DNA of 64,000 bases, from contig JBBAAR010000004.1 in assembly GCA_041658185.1 (NCBI GenBank), forward strand, positions 62,001-126,000. The letters run 5' to 3'. The DNA is from UBA8919 sp041658185. Lineage in GTDB: Bacteria; Elusimicrobiota; UBA8919. Under the pieces are notes generated by a model. That model was given only the letters and a program-made list of their open reading frames with translations, was not told the DNA's origin and made no database searches. Both the position numbers and the translations under genes were made by a program. Positions 27,168 to 35,903 of the stretch are shown piece after piece. Position 1 is the stretch's first letter. Each line of letters opens with the position of its first letter.

Positions 27168-28364
27168 ATGTTTTGCGGAGATTATGTGTTCACTTCGGAG
27201 TCGGTGACGGAAGGGCATCCGGATAAAGTATGCGATCAGATTTCGGATGCGGTATTGGACGAAGTTTTCAGGCAGGACCCGCCGTTGAAAAATAATTTCC
27301 GGTGCCGGGTTGCCTGTGAGACGTATATCACCGTCGGGCTTTTGATTGTCGGCGGCGAAATTACGACAAGCGCCTTTCTTGACGTTCAGAATTTGGCCAG
27401 GAATGTAATCAAGGGTATCGGCTATACTGATGTCAAATATGGTTTCAACTATCAGACCTGCGGGATATTGAATGCCATCGGCCGGCAGTCGCCGGATATT
27501 TCTCAGGGTGTGGGAAGATCTGGGAAGGAAATCGGCGCCGGCGACCAGGGGCTTATGATTGGATATGCCTGTAACGAGACAAAAGAACTGATGCCGCTTC
27601 CTATAACGCTTGCACAGAAACTGACAATGCGGCTTGCCGAAGTGAGAAAAAAAAACATACTGAAATATATCGGTCCCGACGGTAAATCACAGGTTACGGT
27701 GAGATATGTGGACGGCCGTCCGACTGCCGTTGAAAAAATAGTTATTTCAACGCAGCACACCGAGGACTCCGTGGATAAAAAAACTGGAAATCTTGCCAAC
27801 TGGGCAAAACAGGAAATAATTGATACGGTGATACTTCCCACAATTCCAAAAAATCTTATGAAAAGATTCAATTTCAAAAAAGACTGTTACATAAACCCTA
27901 CGGGCAGATTTGTAATAGGCGGTCCGCAGTCGGATACCGGAATGACCGGCAGAAAAATTATAGTTGATACTTACGGCGGTATGGCACCTCACGGCGGCGG
28001 TGCATTTTCGGGAAAAGACCCGACGAAAGTTGACCGCTCAGCGTGTTATATGGCAAGATACATCGCCAAAAACATTGTTGCCGCAGGTCTTGCCGAAAAA
28101 TGCATGATTCAGCTTGCTTATGCGATAGGCGTTGCCGAGCCGGTTTCAATTATGATTGATTCTTTAGGCACTGGTGTGGCTGATGCGAAACTTGAAAAAG
28201 CGGTCAGAAAAATATTTCCATTAACACCGAGGGGAATAATAGAAACGCTTGAACTTCACAGACCGATTTATCAAAAAACGGCTGCTTACGGACACTTCGG
28301 AAGAAACGAATTCAGGTGGGAAAAAACGGACAAGGCGGCTGAATTAAAATCAGCAGTTAAATGA
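27168..28364 (+). CDS. metK: S-adenosylmethionine synthase
   Basis: A 398-residue enzyme of normal family length. FTSESVTEGHPDKVCDQISDA binds ATP and metal, GAGDQGLMIGYA is the central signature, and GGGAFSGKDPTKVDRS is the phosphate-binding loop. It joins ATP and methionine to make SAM in the cytoplasm. A strong AAGGAGGAGGG ribosome site precedes the ATG. Only about 30 nt separates it from the mutase gene, so there is no room for a SAM riboswitch. With ahcY next and methyltransferase genes upstream, the pair forms a methyl-cycle unit. Confidence 0.97.
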   Translation: MFCGDYVFTSESVTEGHPDKVCDQISDAVLDEVFRQDPPLKNNFRCRVACETYITVGLLIVGGEITTSAFLDVQNLARNVIKGIGYTDVKYGFNYQTCGILNAIGRQSPDISQGVGRSGKEIGAGDQGLMIGYACNETKELMPLPITLAQKLTMRLAEVRKKNILKYIGPDGKSQVTVRYVDGRPTAVEKIVISTQHTEDSVDKKTGNLANWAKQEIIDTVILPTIPKNLMKRFNFKKDCYINPTGRFVIGGPQSDTGMTGRKIIVDTYGGMAPHGGGAFSGKDPTKVDRSACYMARYIAKNIVAAGLAEKCMIQLAYAIGVAEPVSIMIDSLGTGVADAKLEKAVRKIFPLTPRGIIETLELHRPIYQKTAAYGHFGRNEFRWEKTDKAAELKSAVK

Positions 28365-28375
28365 AAAGAATGGAA

Positions 28376-28423
28376 CCACGAATGGACACGAAAAAATTAG
28401 TGTGTATTAGTGTTAATTCGTGG
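28376..28423 (+). repeat. CCACGAAT foldback repeat between metK and ahcY
   Basis: CCACGAAT at 28376 and ATTCGTGG at 28416 form the arms; the inner sequence is rich in TTAGTGT/TTAGTGTTAATT. The same words recur in the infC-rpmI gap (59743-59860), so this is a dispersed family. It makes up most of the 83-nt spacer. Confidence 0.7.
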
Positions 28424-28447
28424 CTAAAATAAATATGGAGGTGCAGT

Positions 28448-29719
28448 GTGAACTACGACGTGAAAAATCTGAAGTTGTCAAAATTAGGAAAAGACAGGAT
28501 TGAGTGGGCTGAACGGGATATGCCGGTTCTTCGTCTGATAAAAGAAAGATTTTCAAAAGAAAAACCGCTTAAAAATATCACTGTTGCCGCGTGTCTTCAC
28601 GTAACGAGTGAAACGGCAAATTTGATGATAACGATGAAGGCCGGCGGCGCAAAAATTTTGCTTTGTGCTTCAAACCCGCTTTCAACCCAGGACGATGTAG
28701 CGGCTTCGTTGGTAAATGATTTCGGAATTTCCACCTTTGCGATTAAAGGTGAAGATAACAAAACATATTACAGGCACATCCAGTCGGTTCTTGCCGCAAA
28801 TCCGCATGTTACTATGGATGACGGCGCCGACCTTGTTTCAACTCTCCATTCCGGAAAATACAATCTCAAAAATATTATCGGCGGAACAGAGGAAACGACA
28901 ACAGGCGTAATTCGGCTTAAAGCAATGGCAAAAGACGGTGTGTTAAAATATCCTATAATTGCCGTCAATGATGCCCTCACGAAACATCTTTTTGATAACA
29001 GGTACGGCACGGGGCAGTCAACTCTTGACGGAATCATCCGTGCGACAAATGTGCTTTTAGCGGGAAGAAATGTGGTTGTTGCCGGTTACGGCTGGTGCGG
29101 TCGCGGTGTCGCAATGCGTGCCAAGGGTATGGGTGCGAATGTAATAGTAACCGAAATTGACCACTTGAAAGCAATTGAGGCGTTGATGGACGGTTTTCAA
29201 GTAATGCCGATGTCGGATGCCGCTTATGTGGGCGATATTTTTGTCACTTTAACCGGCGACATAAATGTTGTGAACCGTCAGCATTTTTTAAAAATGAAAA
29301 GCGGTGCGATTGTGTGCAATTCCGGTCATTTCAATGTTGAGATAAACATCCCCGCGTTAAAAAAAGAGAGTAAAAAAGTTAGAAAAGTGAAAGAGTTCGT
29401 TGATGAGTACACGCTGAATTCCGGCAGAAAAATCTATGTTCTTGCTGACGGACGGCTAATAAATCTTGCTGCTGCCGAGGGACATCCGGCTTCCGTTATG
29501 GATATGTCATTCGCCAACCAGTCGCTTTCAGCGGAATATCTTGTCAAAAATCTGCCTTCAATTCCGAAGGCAATCAAACTTAAAAATCAGGTGTATTCAG
29601 TTCCGAAAGATATTGACGAAAAAATAGCTCAACTTAAATTGGCATCACTAGGCGTCAAAATAGACAACTTAACGCCCGAGCAGAAAAAATATCTTTCGTC
29701 CTGGCAGGAAGGAACGTAA
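28448..29719 (+). CDS. ahcY: Adenosylhomocysteinase (S-adenosylhomocysteine hydrolase)
   Basis: A 423-residue enzyme. ACLHVTSETANLMITMKAGG, LCASNPLSTQDDVAASL and the NAD site VVVAGYGWCGRGVAMRAKGMG identify AhcY; GHFNVEIN and the C-terminal region lie in normal places. It lacks the roughly 40-residue insert of some proteobacterial and eukaryotic forms, as expected for the shorter bacterial and archaeal type. It splits SAH to adenosine and homocysteine and so relieves product inhibition of methyltransferases. The start is GTG with GGAGGTG upstream. Confidence 0.96.
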   Translation: MNYDVKNLKLSKLGKDRIEWAERDMPVLRLIKERFSKEKPLKNITVAACLHVTSETANLMITMKAGGAKILLCASNPLSTQDDVAASLVNDFGISTFAIKGEDNKTYYRHIQSVLAANPHVTMDDGADLVSTLHSGKYNLKNIIGGTEETTTGVIRLKAMAKDGVLKYPIIAVNDALTKHLFDNRYGTGQSTLDGIIRATNVLLAGRNVVVAGYGWCGRGVAMRAKGMGANVIVTEIDHLKAIEALMDGFQVMPMSDAAYVGDIFVTLTGDINVVNRQHFLKMKSGAIVCNSGHFNVEINIPALKKESKKVRKVKEFVDEYTLNSGRKIYVLADGRLINLAAAEGHPASVMDMSFANQSLSAEYLVKNLPSIPKAIKLKNQVYSVPKDIDEKIAQLKLASLGVKIDNLTPEQKKYLSSWQEGT

Positions 29720-29729
29720 AATATCGCTC

Positions 29730-29845
29730 GGGAACAAATTTCTTTGAAACGCTCGTTAGAACTCGTGGCGCATCGTCCCGTATGCGGGACAATTTGCTCC
29801 TGGAAAAAATAAGTCGCAAATTGAGGTTCTTCAGAAATTTTTCCC
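29730..29845 (+). repeat. Imperfect 116-bp foldback downstream of ahcY
   Basis: GGGAACAAATTTCT at 29730 and AGAAATTTTTCCC at 29833 form imperfect outer arms. GTCCCG-TATG-CGGGAC at 29775-29790 is an inner hairpin. It has the look of a nonautonomous MITE-like or REP-like element and could also act as a structured 3' end for the ahcY transcript. Confidence 0.5.
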
Positions 29846-29884
29846 TCTCTCATATAGTTATTGGAAAATGTGTCAAAAAACACC

Positions 29885-29913
29885 TTGACAAGTTTTGTAT
29901 TTTGCGTTATACT
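29885..29913 (+). promoter_or_regulatory. Sigma70-type promoter for the exported-protein genes
   Basis: TTGACA at 29885-29890, a 17-nt spacer and TATACT at 29908-29913. Transcription would start near 29920, about 30 nt upstream of the ATG at 29953, leaving room for the GGAGAA ribosome site. Confidence 0.7.
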
Positions 29914-29952
29914 TTTATCAGAAGGTAAAATTTGCATTAAACGGAGAATTTT

Positions 29953-31692
29953 ATGAAAAAGATTTTCTTTTTGGTTTTTGCAGTTTCTTTACACTTTACA
30001 CTTTACACTTTACACTGTCTCTGCGCCGATTCTTTCAAAATCCTTGGCACGAGACCGTTGGCTTTGGGCGGGGCATTTGTAGCAATCGGCGAGGATGCTC
30101 TTACACAATACTGGAATCCGGCCGGATTAGGTATAGGACGTGATTTTGATATTCAGATTCCTGTCAGTGTTAGATTGGAAGCGACCGGTGATATTCTGGG
30201 TTCCGCCGACCGTCTTTCTGATATAGCAGACCAGTTTTCCGATATTTCAGCTGCTCAAGAGACAGGCAAGGCAATCTCTTTGGACCAGTTGTCCGCATTT
30301 GCAACAGGTATTAAAGAACTTGACAATCTCAACGACCCGTCAAAAGGTATTTTGGTTGATGTTTCAGCAGGTGCGAATATACGGGTCAGTCATTTTGCGG
30401 TTGCTATAAACAATTTTACATCTTTCGGTATGGACCCTTCCATTGATATTAAAAATCTGGGTCTCGGTGCAGGTTCATTTTCGTCAAACCTAACGCCTGG
30501 AATTAAAAAAGCCGATTTGCCGGCATCCACCGAAGAATTTGAAGGTGTAGATTTGGGGAGTATTATAAATGATTATAATGCCGAGTATAAAGCATCTACA
30601 GGCGTTGATATTTTTTCCACACCTTCCGACCCTGGGCTTGCCGCATCCGCCAATACGCTTTCATCCGGAATTTTAGGAGATATTAATACAACCCTTAAAG
30701 ATCTTGGGATTAATACTAATGTAACTATTACGCTTCCCGCAGGGCTTTCTATTGAACAGGCATTAGCAAATGCTATTGTCCGGGCGGCAACAGACCCGAT
30801 TATAGCGGCTCAACTCGGCACCACTGTCATGACCCCGGCAGAGATTGCCGATTATACAAAACAAATCAACGATGCATGGCCGCTTGTGAAATCCATAATT
30901 GAGAGCAATCTTTCCGGCTCATCTTCATATGCGAAAAACAGTTCAAATTTAACGGTCAGGGGAGCATCCGTTTTTGAAGCATCGCTGGGCTATGGCCGGT
31001 CCGCTCCATATGTTCAGTCAACTGCGGTTTTGGGCGGCATATTGAAAGGGCTTTATGTCGGCGGCAACCTCAAATATATGAAGGGTTATGTCGGCTATGC
31101 CAAAGCAAAAGTGCTCTCCGATGATGAAGTGGACCCTTTTGCTGATTTAACTGATAATCAAAAGGTATCAAATCGCCTCGGTTTGGATTTGGGGTTTCTT
31201 CTCAAAAAAGAGCGGCTTTTAATTTTTAAGAAAACTCAATTCGGGCTTTTGTTGAGAAATATAAACTCGCCGTCGTTTGACCAGCCGGCTGAAGCGATTG
31301 CAGACGGTGAGGGCTCAAAATATAAAATGTCGCCGCAGATTAGAGGCGGTGTGGCTTTGTGGCCTTTTAACTGGTGGACGATTTCATCCGATTTGGATTT
31401 GACGACAAACTCAACACCGCTTCCCGGCTACGATTCCCGCCTGTGGGGTCTCGGCAACGAGTTCAATCTTGTTAATAGTGAATGGTTCAATCTCGCCTTG
31501 CGTGCTGGTTTGATGAAAAACCTGGCTGAATCAACTTCAAAACTTGCCTACACCGGCGGTTTCGGTATAACGCTCGCCCACTTTGTTATTGATTTCGGCG
31601 GTGCGATGTCAACGGATATGGTTGAAGTTACCGGCGGAACAGAGGTCCCTGCATCGGGCGCCGCTGCCTTAACAATTTCATTTGACTTCTGA
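29953..31692 (+). CDS. Outer-membrane beta-barrel protein, PorV/TraF_2-like, with repeat-encoded signal peptide
   Basis: A 579-residue exported protein. After a signal peptide (residues 1-25, ending CLCADS) comes ALGGAFVAIGEDALTQYWNPAGLG, the motif shared by PorV/UPF0164-like and TraF_2-type barrels. Glycine- and aromatic-rich strands follow, with a long Ala/Thr-rich middle section (about 150-320), and the chain ends ALTISFDF with a terminal Phe as in barrel proteins. The signal-peptide core is encoded by four TTTACAC heptamers. Databases may label such proteins conjugal transfer TraF, but nothing conjugative is nearby. It has its own promoter. Confidence 0.7.
   Translation: MKKIFFLVFAVSLHFTLYTLHCLCADSFKILGTRPLALGGAFVAIGEDALTQYWNPAGLGIGRDFDIQIPVSVRLEATGDILGSADRLSDIADQFSDISAAQETGKAISLDQLSAFATGIKELDNLNDPSKGILVDVSAGANIRVSHFAVAINNFTSFGMDPSIDIKNLGLGAGSFSSNLTPGIKKADLPASTEEFEGVDLGSIINDYNAEYKASTGVDIFSTPSDPGLAASANTLSSGILGDINTTLKDLGINTNVTITLPAGLSIEQALANAIVRAATDPIIAAQLGTTVMTPAEIADYTKQINDAWPLVKSIIESNLSGSSSYAKNSSNLTVRGASVFEASLGYGRSAPYVQSTAVLGGILKGLYVGGNLKYMKGYVGYAKAKVLSDDEVDPFADLTDNQKVSNRLGLDLGFLLKKERLLIFKKTQFGLLLRNINSPSFDQPAEAIADGEGSKYKMSPQIRGGVALWPFNWWTISSDLDLTTNSTPLPGYDSRLWGLGNEFNLVNSEWFNLALRAGLMKNLAESTSKLAYTGGFGITLAHFVIDFGGAMSTDMVEVTGGTEVPASGAAALTISFDF
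29988..30015 (+). repeat. TTTACAC x4 heptamer repeat forming a signal-peptide core
   Basis: Four perfect 7-nt units, 28 nt in total, inside the gene at 29953. Read through three frames they encode LHFTLYTLH, the hydrophobic core of the signal peptide. Confidence 0.9.
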
Positions 31693-31729
31693 TTGTTAGT
31701 AAGTTATCCACAACTGTTAATAAGTCGTT

Positions 31730-33625
31730 ATGCGAAAAACAATTACCTCCGTCCCCATTATTTTAACCTTTAACCTTTTACTTTTAACCTTTCTTCATTC
31801 TGTTCCTCACATCAACGGAAAAAATCCTGGTCCAAAAGAATATGTTCACCAACTTCCGGACATAAAAACGCTTCAAAAAGCAGGGTTGTCACCGCAGATG
31901 ATTGCAAAAACGGTCGGTACAACCGGGACAAGAAAAATTGCCGTGATTCTGGTCAATTTTTCCGATGCGGGGACTAATACTTCCGGAGCCAATACGATGA
32001 CTTCTTCGGACATTACCGGATTTAATATAACTTTTGATTACCTTAAAAATTTTTATAAAGAGGCATCTTACGGACAACTAAATCTTGAAATTACGTTTTT
32101 TCATTCCACCGGTTCTGTAACGTCGCTATCAGGAAATGAGACACCTTTCACCTTAACAACCCCAATGTCCGATTACGGTGCCGATACCGATGCATCGCTT
32201 TCGCAATTGATGATTGACTCATTAAACGCCTGTGCCGGAAATGTAACATCGTCAAACTATGACGGTGTGATGGTTGCACATGCCGGCTACGGGAATGAAT
32301 CAACCAAGGTAAATAATTTGGTGAATGATGGCAATATTTGGGCCGCTTATGTGGGTCCATTTACAGCGACTTTCGGTTTTACAGAGGGTACAAATATTGC
32401 CGCAAAAGAGGACGGTGCATCTAACATAGGCGTTGCCTGTCATGAGTTCGGTCATCATATCGGGCTATGGGATTTGTATTCAACCGGTATTGGAGGGGGA
32501 GATACACAGGTCGGCTCGTGGTCTTTGATGGACTACGGTGTCTGGCTTGGGAGTCCTGCCGGCGCAAAACCCTCGCATCCGTCCGGTTGGGAAAAGGAAA
32601 AACTCAGGTGGCTTAATTATGTGGAAATTTCATCCGGAACGCGATATCTAACTTCCTATTCTTTTGAAACATCCGCTGCATCCGTCTATAAATTAAAAAT
32701 ACCGGATACTGAAACTGAGTATTTTGTCGTATATCACACATCAAAAACGGCGTATTCGCCGTCAACACCGGGAAACGGACTTCTTATTTGGCATATTGAC
32801 GAGGGGGTAATTGACGGCACAACTTTATCCGATAGAAAAACAAATAATTCGCTGAATAACTATTCGCACAGAACGGTTGATATTGAGGAGGCGGACGATA
32901 CAGACCCGTCAGTAACTTATGGTGATTCCGGCGACCTCTGGCCCGGAACACGTCTTAATTTCACGCCGGGTTATTCAAACGAATATAACGGTCAGCCAAG
33001 CATGGTAAATGTTTTGAATATCTCAAATTATGTCCAACTCTCATCATTTACCGTCTCATATAAACCTTTTATCGGCGGATATGTAAGAGACGCAGCGGGA
33101 AAAGGTATTGCAGAAACAGTACTTCATTTGTTAGCAAATAGTATTTCGTCTGAGACGATTACTGATTCTAACGGTTATTATTCATTTACTGATTTGAGCG
33201 ATGGCACATACACCGTCACTCCATTAAAAATCGGCTATAATTTTTTACCGGCAAATAAAGCGGTGATTCTTTCCGGTTATTATTCAAATAACAATAATTT
33301 TACGGGAATTGCCGCTGCGACTTATTCCGATTTGACAAGTGAACCGAATAACATAAAACCGGTCAACAATCTTTTTGTGCCAGGTTCCGAAAAAGCGACT
33401 GTCTATTATAAAACAGCGAAAGACGGAAAGGTTACGATTAAACTTTACACTTTAGACGGAAGATTTGTAAAAACACTTTTGAATGAGGATGTTTCTGCGG
33501 GTGTCGGTTCAGTTGAATGGGAAGGGCTTAACGAGGATGGTTCTGTTGTTTCCTCGGGTATTTATCTTGTTCAGATTACAGCCCCCGATTACAGAGAAAT
33601 AAAAAAAATATGCGTTATCCGTTAA
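31730..33625 (+). CDS. Secreted M6-family metalloprotease with C-terminal FlgD-like domain
   Basis: A 631-residue exported protease. The zinc site is HEFGHHIGLWD at residues 238-248 (third ligand D or later), with SLMDYGVW near 265 as a Met-turn-like element, as in the immune inhibitor A (M6) family. A carboxypeptidase-regulatory-like beta domain lies near 445-520. The last 80 residues (NLFVPGSEKATVYYKT ... GIYLVQITA) form a FlgD-Ig-like domain as seen on surface-sorted proteins. The signal peptide (TITSVPIILTFNLLLLTFLH) contains the reverse complement of the RAYT-linked repeat. It is followed by a PorV-like gene with a 16-nt overlap. Confidence 0.88.
   Translation: MRKTITSVPIILTFNLLLLTFLHSVPHINGKNPGPKEYVHQLPDIKTLQKAGLSPQMIAKTVGTTGTRKIAVILVNFSDAGTNTSGANTMTSSDITGFNITFDYLKNFYKEASYGQLNLEITFFHSTGSVTSLSGNETPFTLTTPMSDYGADTDASLSQLMIDSLNACAGNVTSSNYDGVMVAHAGYGNESTKVNNLVNDGNIWAAYVGPFTATFGFTEGTNIAAKEDGASNIGVACHEFGHHIGLWDLYSTGIGGGDTQVGSWSLMDYGVWLGSPAGAKPSHPSGWEKEKLRWLNYVEISSGTRYLTSYSFETSAASVYKLKIPDTETEYFVVYHTSKTAYSPSTPGNGLLIWHIDEGVIDGTTLSDRKTNNSLNNYSHRTVDIEEADDTDPSVTYGDSGDLWPGTRLNFTPGYSNEYNGQPSMVNVLNISNYVQLSSFTVSYKPFIGGYVRDAAGKGIAETVLHLLANSISSETITDSNGYYSFTDLSDGTYTVTPLKIGYNFLPANKAVILSGYYSNNNNFTGIAAATYSDLTSEPNNIKPVNNLFVPGSEKATVYYKTAKDGKVTIKLYTLDGRFVKTLLNEDVSAGVGSVEWEGLNEDGSVVSSGIYLVQITAPDYREIKKICVIR
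31741..31766 (-). repeat. Copy of the RAYT-linked repeat inside the M6 protease signal-peptide coding region
   Basis: The minus strand reads the core GGGGACGGAGGTAATTA with AAAATAAT on its 5' side. On the plus strand this copy encodes ITSVPII. The TTTTAACC/TTTAACC words that follow extend the hydrophobic core. Confidence 0.85.
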
Positions 33626-34575
33626 AAAATAAAACCGATATAGGATACAGGATACAGGATACAGGTAAAGTCATTGCTTTTACTTGCATCTTGCATCTTG
33701 TATCTTGCATCTGTCTTTTTGGCAAAGGCGCCGGCACAACCGCCGGTACTACTTTGCTGTCTGCCGTCGGCGTCAGACAAATGGCGCTCGGGAACTGCGG
33801 CTCATCTTTAGGCGGTGATATTTATTCAATGTTTTACAATCCCGCCCTGCTTGCCGATGTTTCAAAAAAGCAGCTCTCAACATTTTTTACGACGGGCTTA
33901 AGTAATGATTACAAAGCGTCGGTTGTATACGGACTACCGATTCCGTCTTCCAAAAAAGGCGGCATGGCTTTCGGTATCTTTCATCTAAACGGCGGGGAAA
34001 TGGAAATAAATTATGTGAACGGCACATCAAAAAATGTCGTATCAGCGTCGGATTATCTTTTGATGTTGGGATGGGGCGGGTATTGGTCAAAAAATGCGTC
34101 CGTCGGCTACAATCTAAAATATCTTTCAACAAAGTTAGTTGAAGATTATACCGCCTCAGCAATCGCCTTTGATATGGGGTTGCAGATTAAATCATATAAT
34201 GACAGGTTCAAATTCGGCGTTTCGGGGCAGAATTACGGAACATCACTTAAATACAGAAGCAAAGCGGAGTCGCTTCCGGTATTAGTCCGCAGCGGTTTTT
34301 CATATATTTTTTCAATAGCCGCTCGCCACTCTCTGCTTGCCGCAATAGATGGATTGTACATCATTAAAGAAAAAAATATTTATAGTTCAGCAGGACTGGA
34401 GTATTCAATTTATAGTAAATATTTACTACGGGCTGGAATAAAAATAATGCCTGACAGATACAATTTTACTCTCGGTGCAGGATTCAAGTTTTACGAGAGA
34501 TATTCACTTGACTGGGCAACGGAACTCTCCGAATTAAACAATCCGCACAATGTATCGTTTTCTATAAAATTTTAA
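33610..34575 (+). CDS. PorV/PorQ-family outer-membrane protein with repeat-encoded N-terminus
   Basis: A 321-residue barrel protein. LLSAVGVRQMALGNCGSSLGGDIYSMFYNPALLADV near residue 45 is the PorV/PorQ-type start of the first strands. Many alternating strands follow, and it ends VSFSIKF with a terminal Phe. In type IX systems PorV is the shuttle that carries cargo from the translocon to the surface, and PorQ-like proteins are related. The N-terminal 35 residues are encoded by GATACAG x3 and CTTGCAT x4 heptamers that give the signal-peptide core. It overlaps the protease gene, so the two are co-expressed. Confidence 0.72.
   Translation: MRYPLKNKTDIGYRIQDTGKVIAFTCILHLVSCICLFGKGAGTTAGTTLLSAVGVRQMALGNCGSSLGGDIYSMFYNPALLADVSKKQLSTFFTTGLSNDYKASVVYGLPIPSSKKGGMAFGIFHLNGGEMEINYVNGTSKNVVSASDYLLMLGWGGYWSKNASVGYNLKYLSTKLVEDYTASAIAFDMGLQIKSYNDRFKFGVSGQNYGTSLKYRSKAESLPVLVRSGFSYIFSIAARHSLLAAIDGLYIIKEKNIYSSAGLEYSIYSKYLLRAGIKIMPDRYNFTLGAGFKFYERYSLDWATELSELNNPHNVSFSIKF
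33644..33710 (+). repeat. Two heptamer arrays (GATACAG x3, CTTGCAT x4) in a signal-peptide coding region
   Basis: GATACAG at 33644-33664 is three perfect units and encodes the basic part (YRIQDTG). CTTGCAT at 33683-33710 has four units, one with a single change, and encodes the hydrophobic CILHLVSCI. Both have the same unit length as the TTTACAC array 3.7 kb upstream. Confidence 0.88.
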
Positions 34576-34589
34576 TTTTTTATTTTTGT

Positions 34590-34696
34590 AACCGCAGATA
34601 AACCCCCGATAGAACCATTCGGGGACAGGCTCCGATTTACGCAGATAATTCTTAATTCTGACTTTTATCTGTGTTTATCTGCGTCCATCTGTGGTT
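34590..34696 (+). repeat. Copy 1 of a CGCAGATAA/TTATCTGCG foldback element
   Basis: AACCGCAGATA at 34590 and ATCTGTGGTT ending at 34696 form the outer arms. A separate CCCCGA/TCGGGG hairpin (34604-34624) is nested in the left arm. A second copy with the same nested hairpin lies at 35795, so the two flank lptG as direct repeats. It fills the gap between the convergent genes at 33610 and 34707. Confidence 0.85.
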
Positions 34697-34706
34697 GCTT
34701 TTTTAT

Positions 34707-35780
34707 TTATGACTTTTCGGTTTTGTAAATTAAAATTGCCGCAACAATCAAAAAAATTAAATTCGGCAGCCATGCGGCAAACAAAGGATTTATCGTCTTA
34801 TTCATTCCCATCGCAAGAAAAAGAGAAAGTGTTCCCCAGTACAAAAACCCTGTAAAAATTGAAACCGCGAAGGAAAAAATTTTCGCCGTCTTCGCCGTCT
34901 TTATCGCAAAGGGAATTCCCAAAAGAATCATTATTAAAATCGCGACCGGTTTTGCCAATTTTGAGTGTTTGTGAACCTGCTCCTGATGCGAAGGAATTCC
35001 GGATTTATCCAGCCGTACTATCAAATCTGATATTTCTTTGTAAGACATCTCGTCGGGATTTTTCTTGATATTTACGAACTCGGAAGGTTTTTTGGCAAAT
35101 TGAATGGTTTTGAGCGGGAATTTTTTTACGATGAAATTGCCGTTGTTGAAATGACCCTCTGTTGCGTCAATAAGTTCTAATTCGCCGTTTTTCCATTTTG
35201 CTTCTTTTGCCGTGATTTTTTCGTTAAGGTTCATCTGATTATCCAGACCCAAAAGAATCAGTCCTGTAATTTTTTCATTATTACCGTCAATTATTTTTGC
35301 CGAAAAGATTTTATCGTTTTCAATCTGAACGACATTAAAGCCCTCATTCGGCTGATATGCCTGTTTTTTTATTTTGTATTTCCATACCGATAGATATTTT
35401 TTATTTGAGCGGACAAGCACCGTGTTATCAAAAAACATAAAAAAAGTAGACAGAATTACGCCCGCAAAAATCACTGGCATTGAAATACGCAGAATGCTTA
35501 AGCCCGATGTTCTTAATGCGGTAATTTCATTGTTCCTTGCCAGATCTCCCATTGAAAACATCGCCGCAAGAAGTCCTGCAACCGGAAATATCAGAGATAG
35601 CCAAGCAGGATACGAATAGCCAAGCGAAAGTATAAAAAGAGATATGGGTGCACCAAGTTTGAAAACTATATTTAGACGGTCAAAAATATATGTTATGCAG
35701 ATGATGAAAGAAAAAACCACCACTGCAAAGAAAAGTGATTTTAAGAACGAAGTTGTAACATATCTGTCAACGATTTTCAT
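34707..35780 (-). CDS. lptG: LPS export permease, LptG/LptF (YjgP/YjgQ) family
   Basis: A 357-residue inner-membrane permease. VDRYVTTSFLKSLFFAVVVFSF is the classic start of the family, with three N-terminal helices, a periplasmic beta-jellyroll domain (about residues 130-255) and three C-terminal helices. LptF and LptG form the membrane part of the ATPase-driven machine that lifts lipopolysaccharide out of the inner membrane. It is the second of two adjacent minus-strand paralogues; the downstream position suggests LptG, but the two cannot be firmly told apart here. It is flanked by direct copies of a foldback repeat. Confidence 0.85.
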   Translation of the reverse strand: MKIVDRYVTTSFLKSLFFAVVVFSFIICITYIFDRLNIVFKLGAPISLFILSLGYSYPAWLSLIFPVAGLLAAMFSMGDLARNNEITALRTSGLSILRISMPVIFAGVILSTFFMFFDNTVLVRSNKKYLSVWKYKIKKQAYQPNEGFNVVQIENDKIFSAKIIDGNNEKITGLILLGLDNQMNLNEKITAKEAKWKNGELELIDATEGHFNNGNFIVKKFPLKTIQFAKKPSEFVNIKKNPDEMSYKEISDLIVRLDKSGIPSHQEQVHKHSKLAKPVAILIMILLGIPFAIKTAKTAKIFSFAVSIFTGFLYWGTLSLFLAMGMNKTINPLFAAWLPNLIFLIVAAILIYKTEKS

Positions 35781-35794
35781 ATTTTTACTTTTGT

Positions 35795-35903
35795 AACCGC
35801 AGATAAACCCCCGATAGAACCATTCGGGGGAAGGCGCCGATTTACGCAGATAAAATCATTCTTTTATTGTCTTATCTGTGTTTATCTGCGTCCATCTGTG
35901 GTT
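35795..35903 (+). repeat. Copy 2 of the CGCAGATAA/TTATCTGCG foldback element
   Basis: Nearly identical to the copy at 34590 over its length, including the nested CCCCCGA/TCGGGGG hairpin (35808-35830). Its right end abuts the stop codon of the lptF-like gene exactly. It separates the two permease genes and would form a stable hairpin in their shared transcript. Confidence 0.85.

Noticed and set aside
29953..31692. Conjugation protein TraF
   Set aside because: The PorV/TraF_2-like motif explains the likely label, but no other conjugation genes are present and the protein looks like a barrel.
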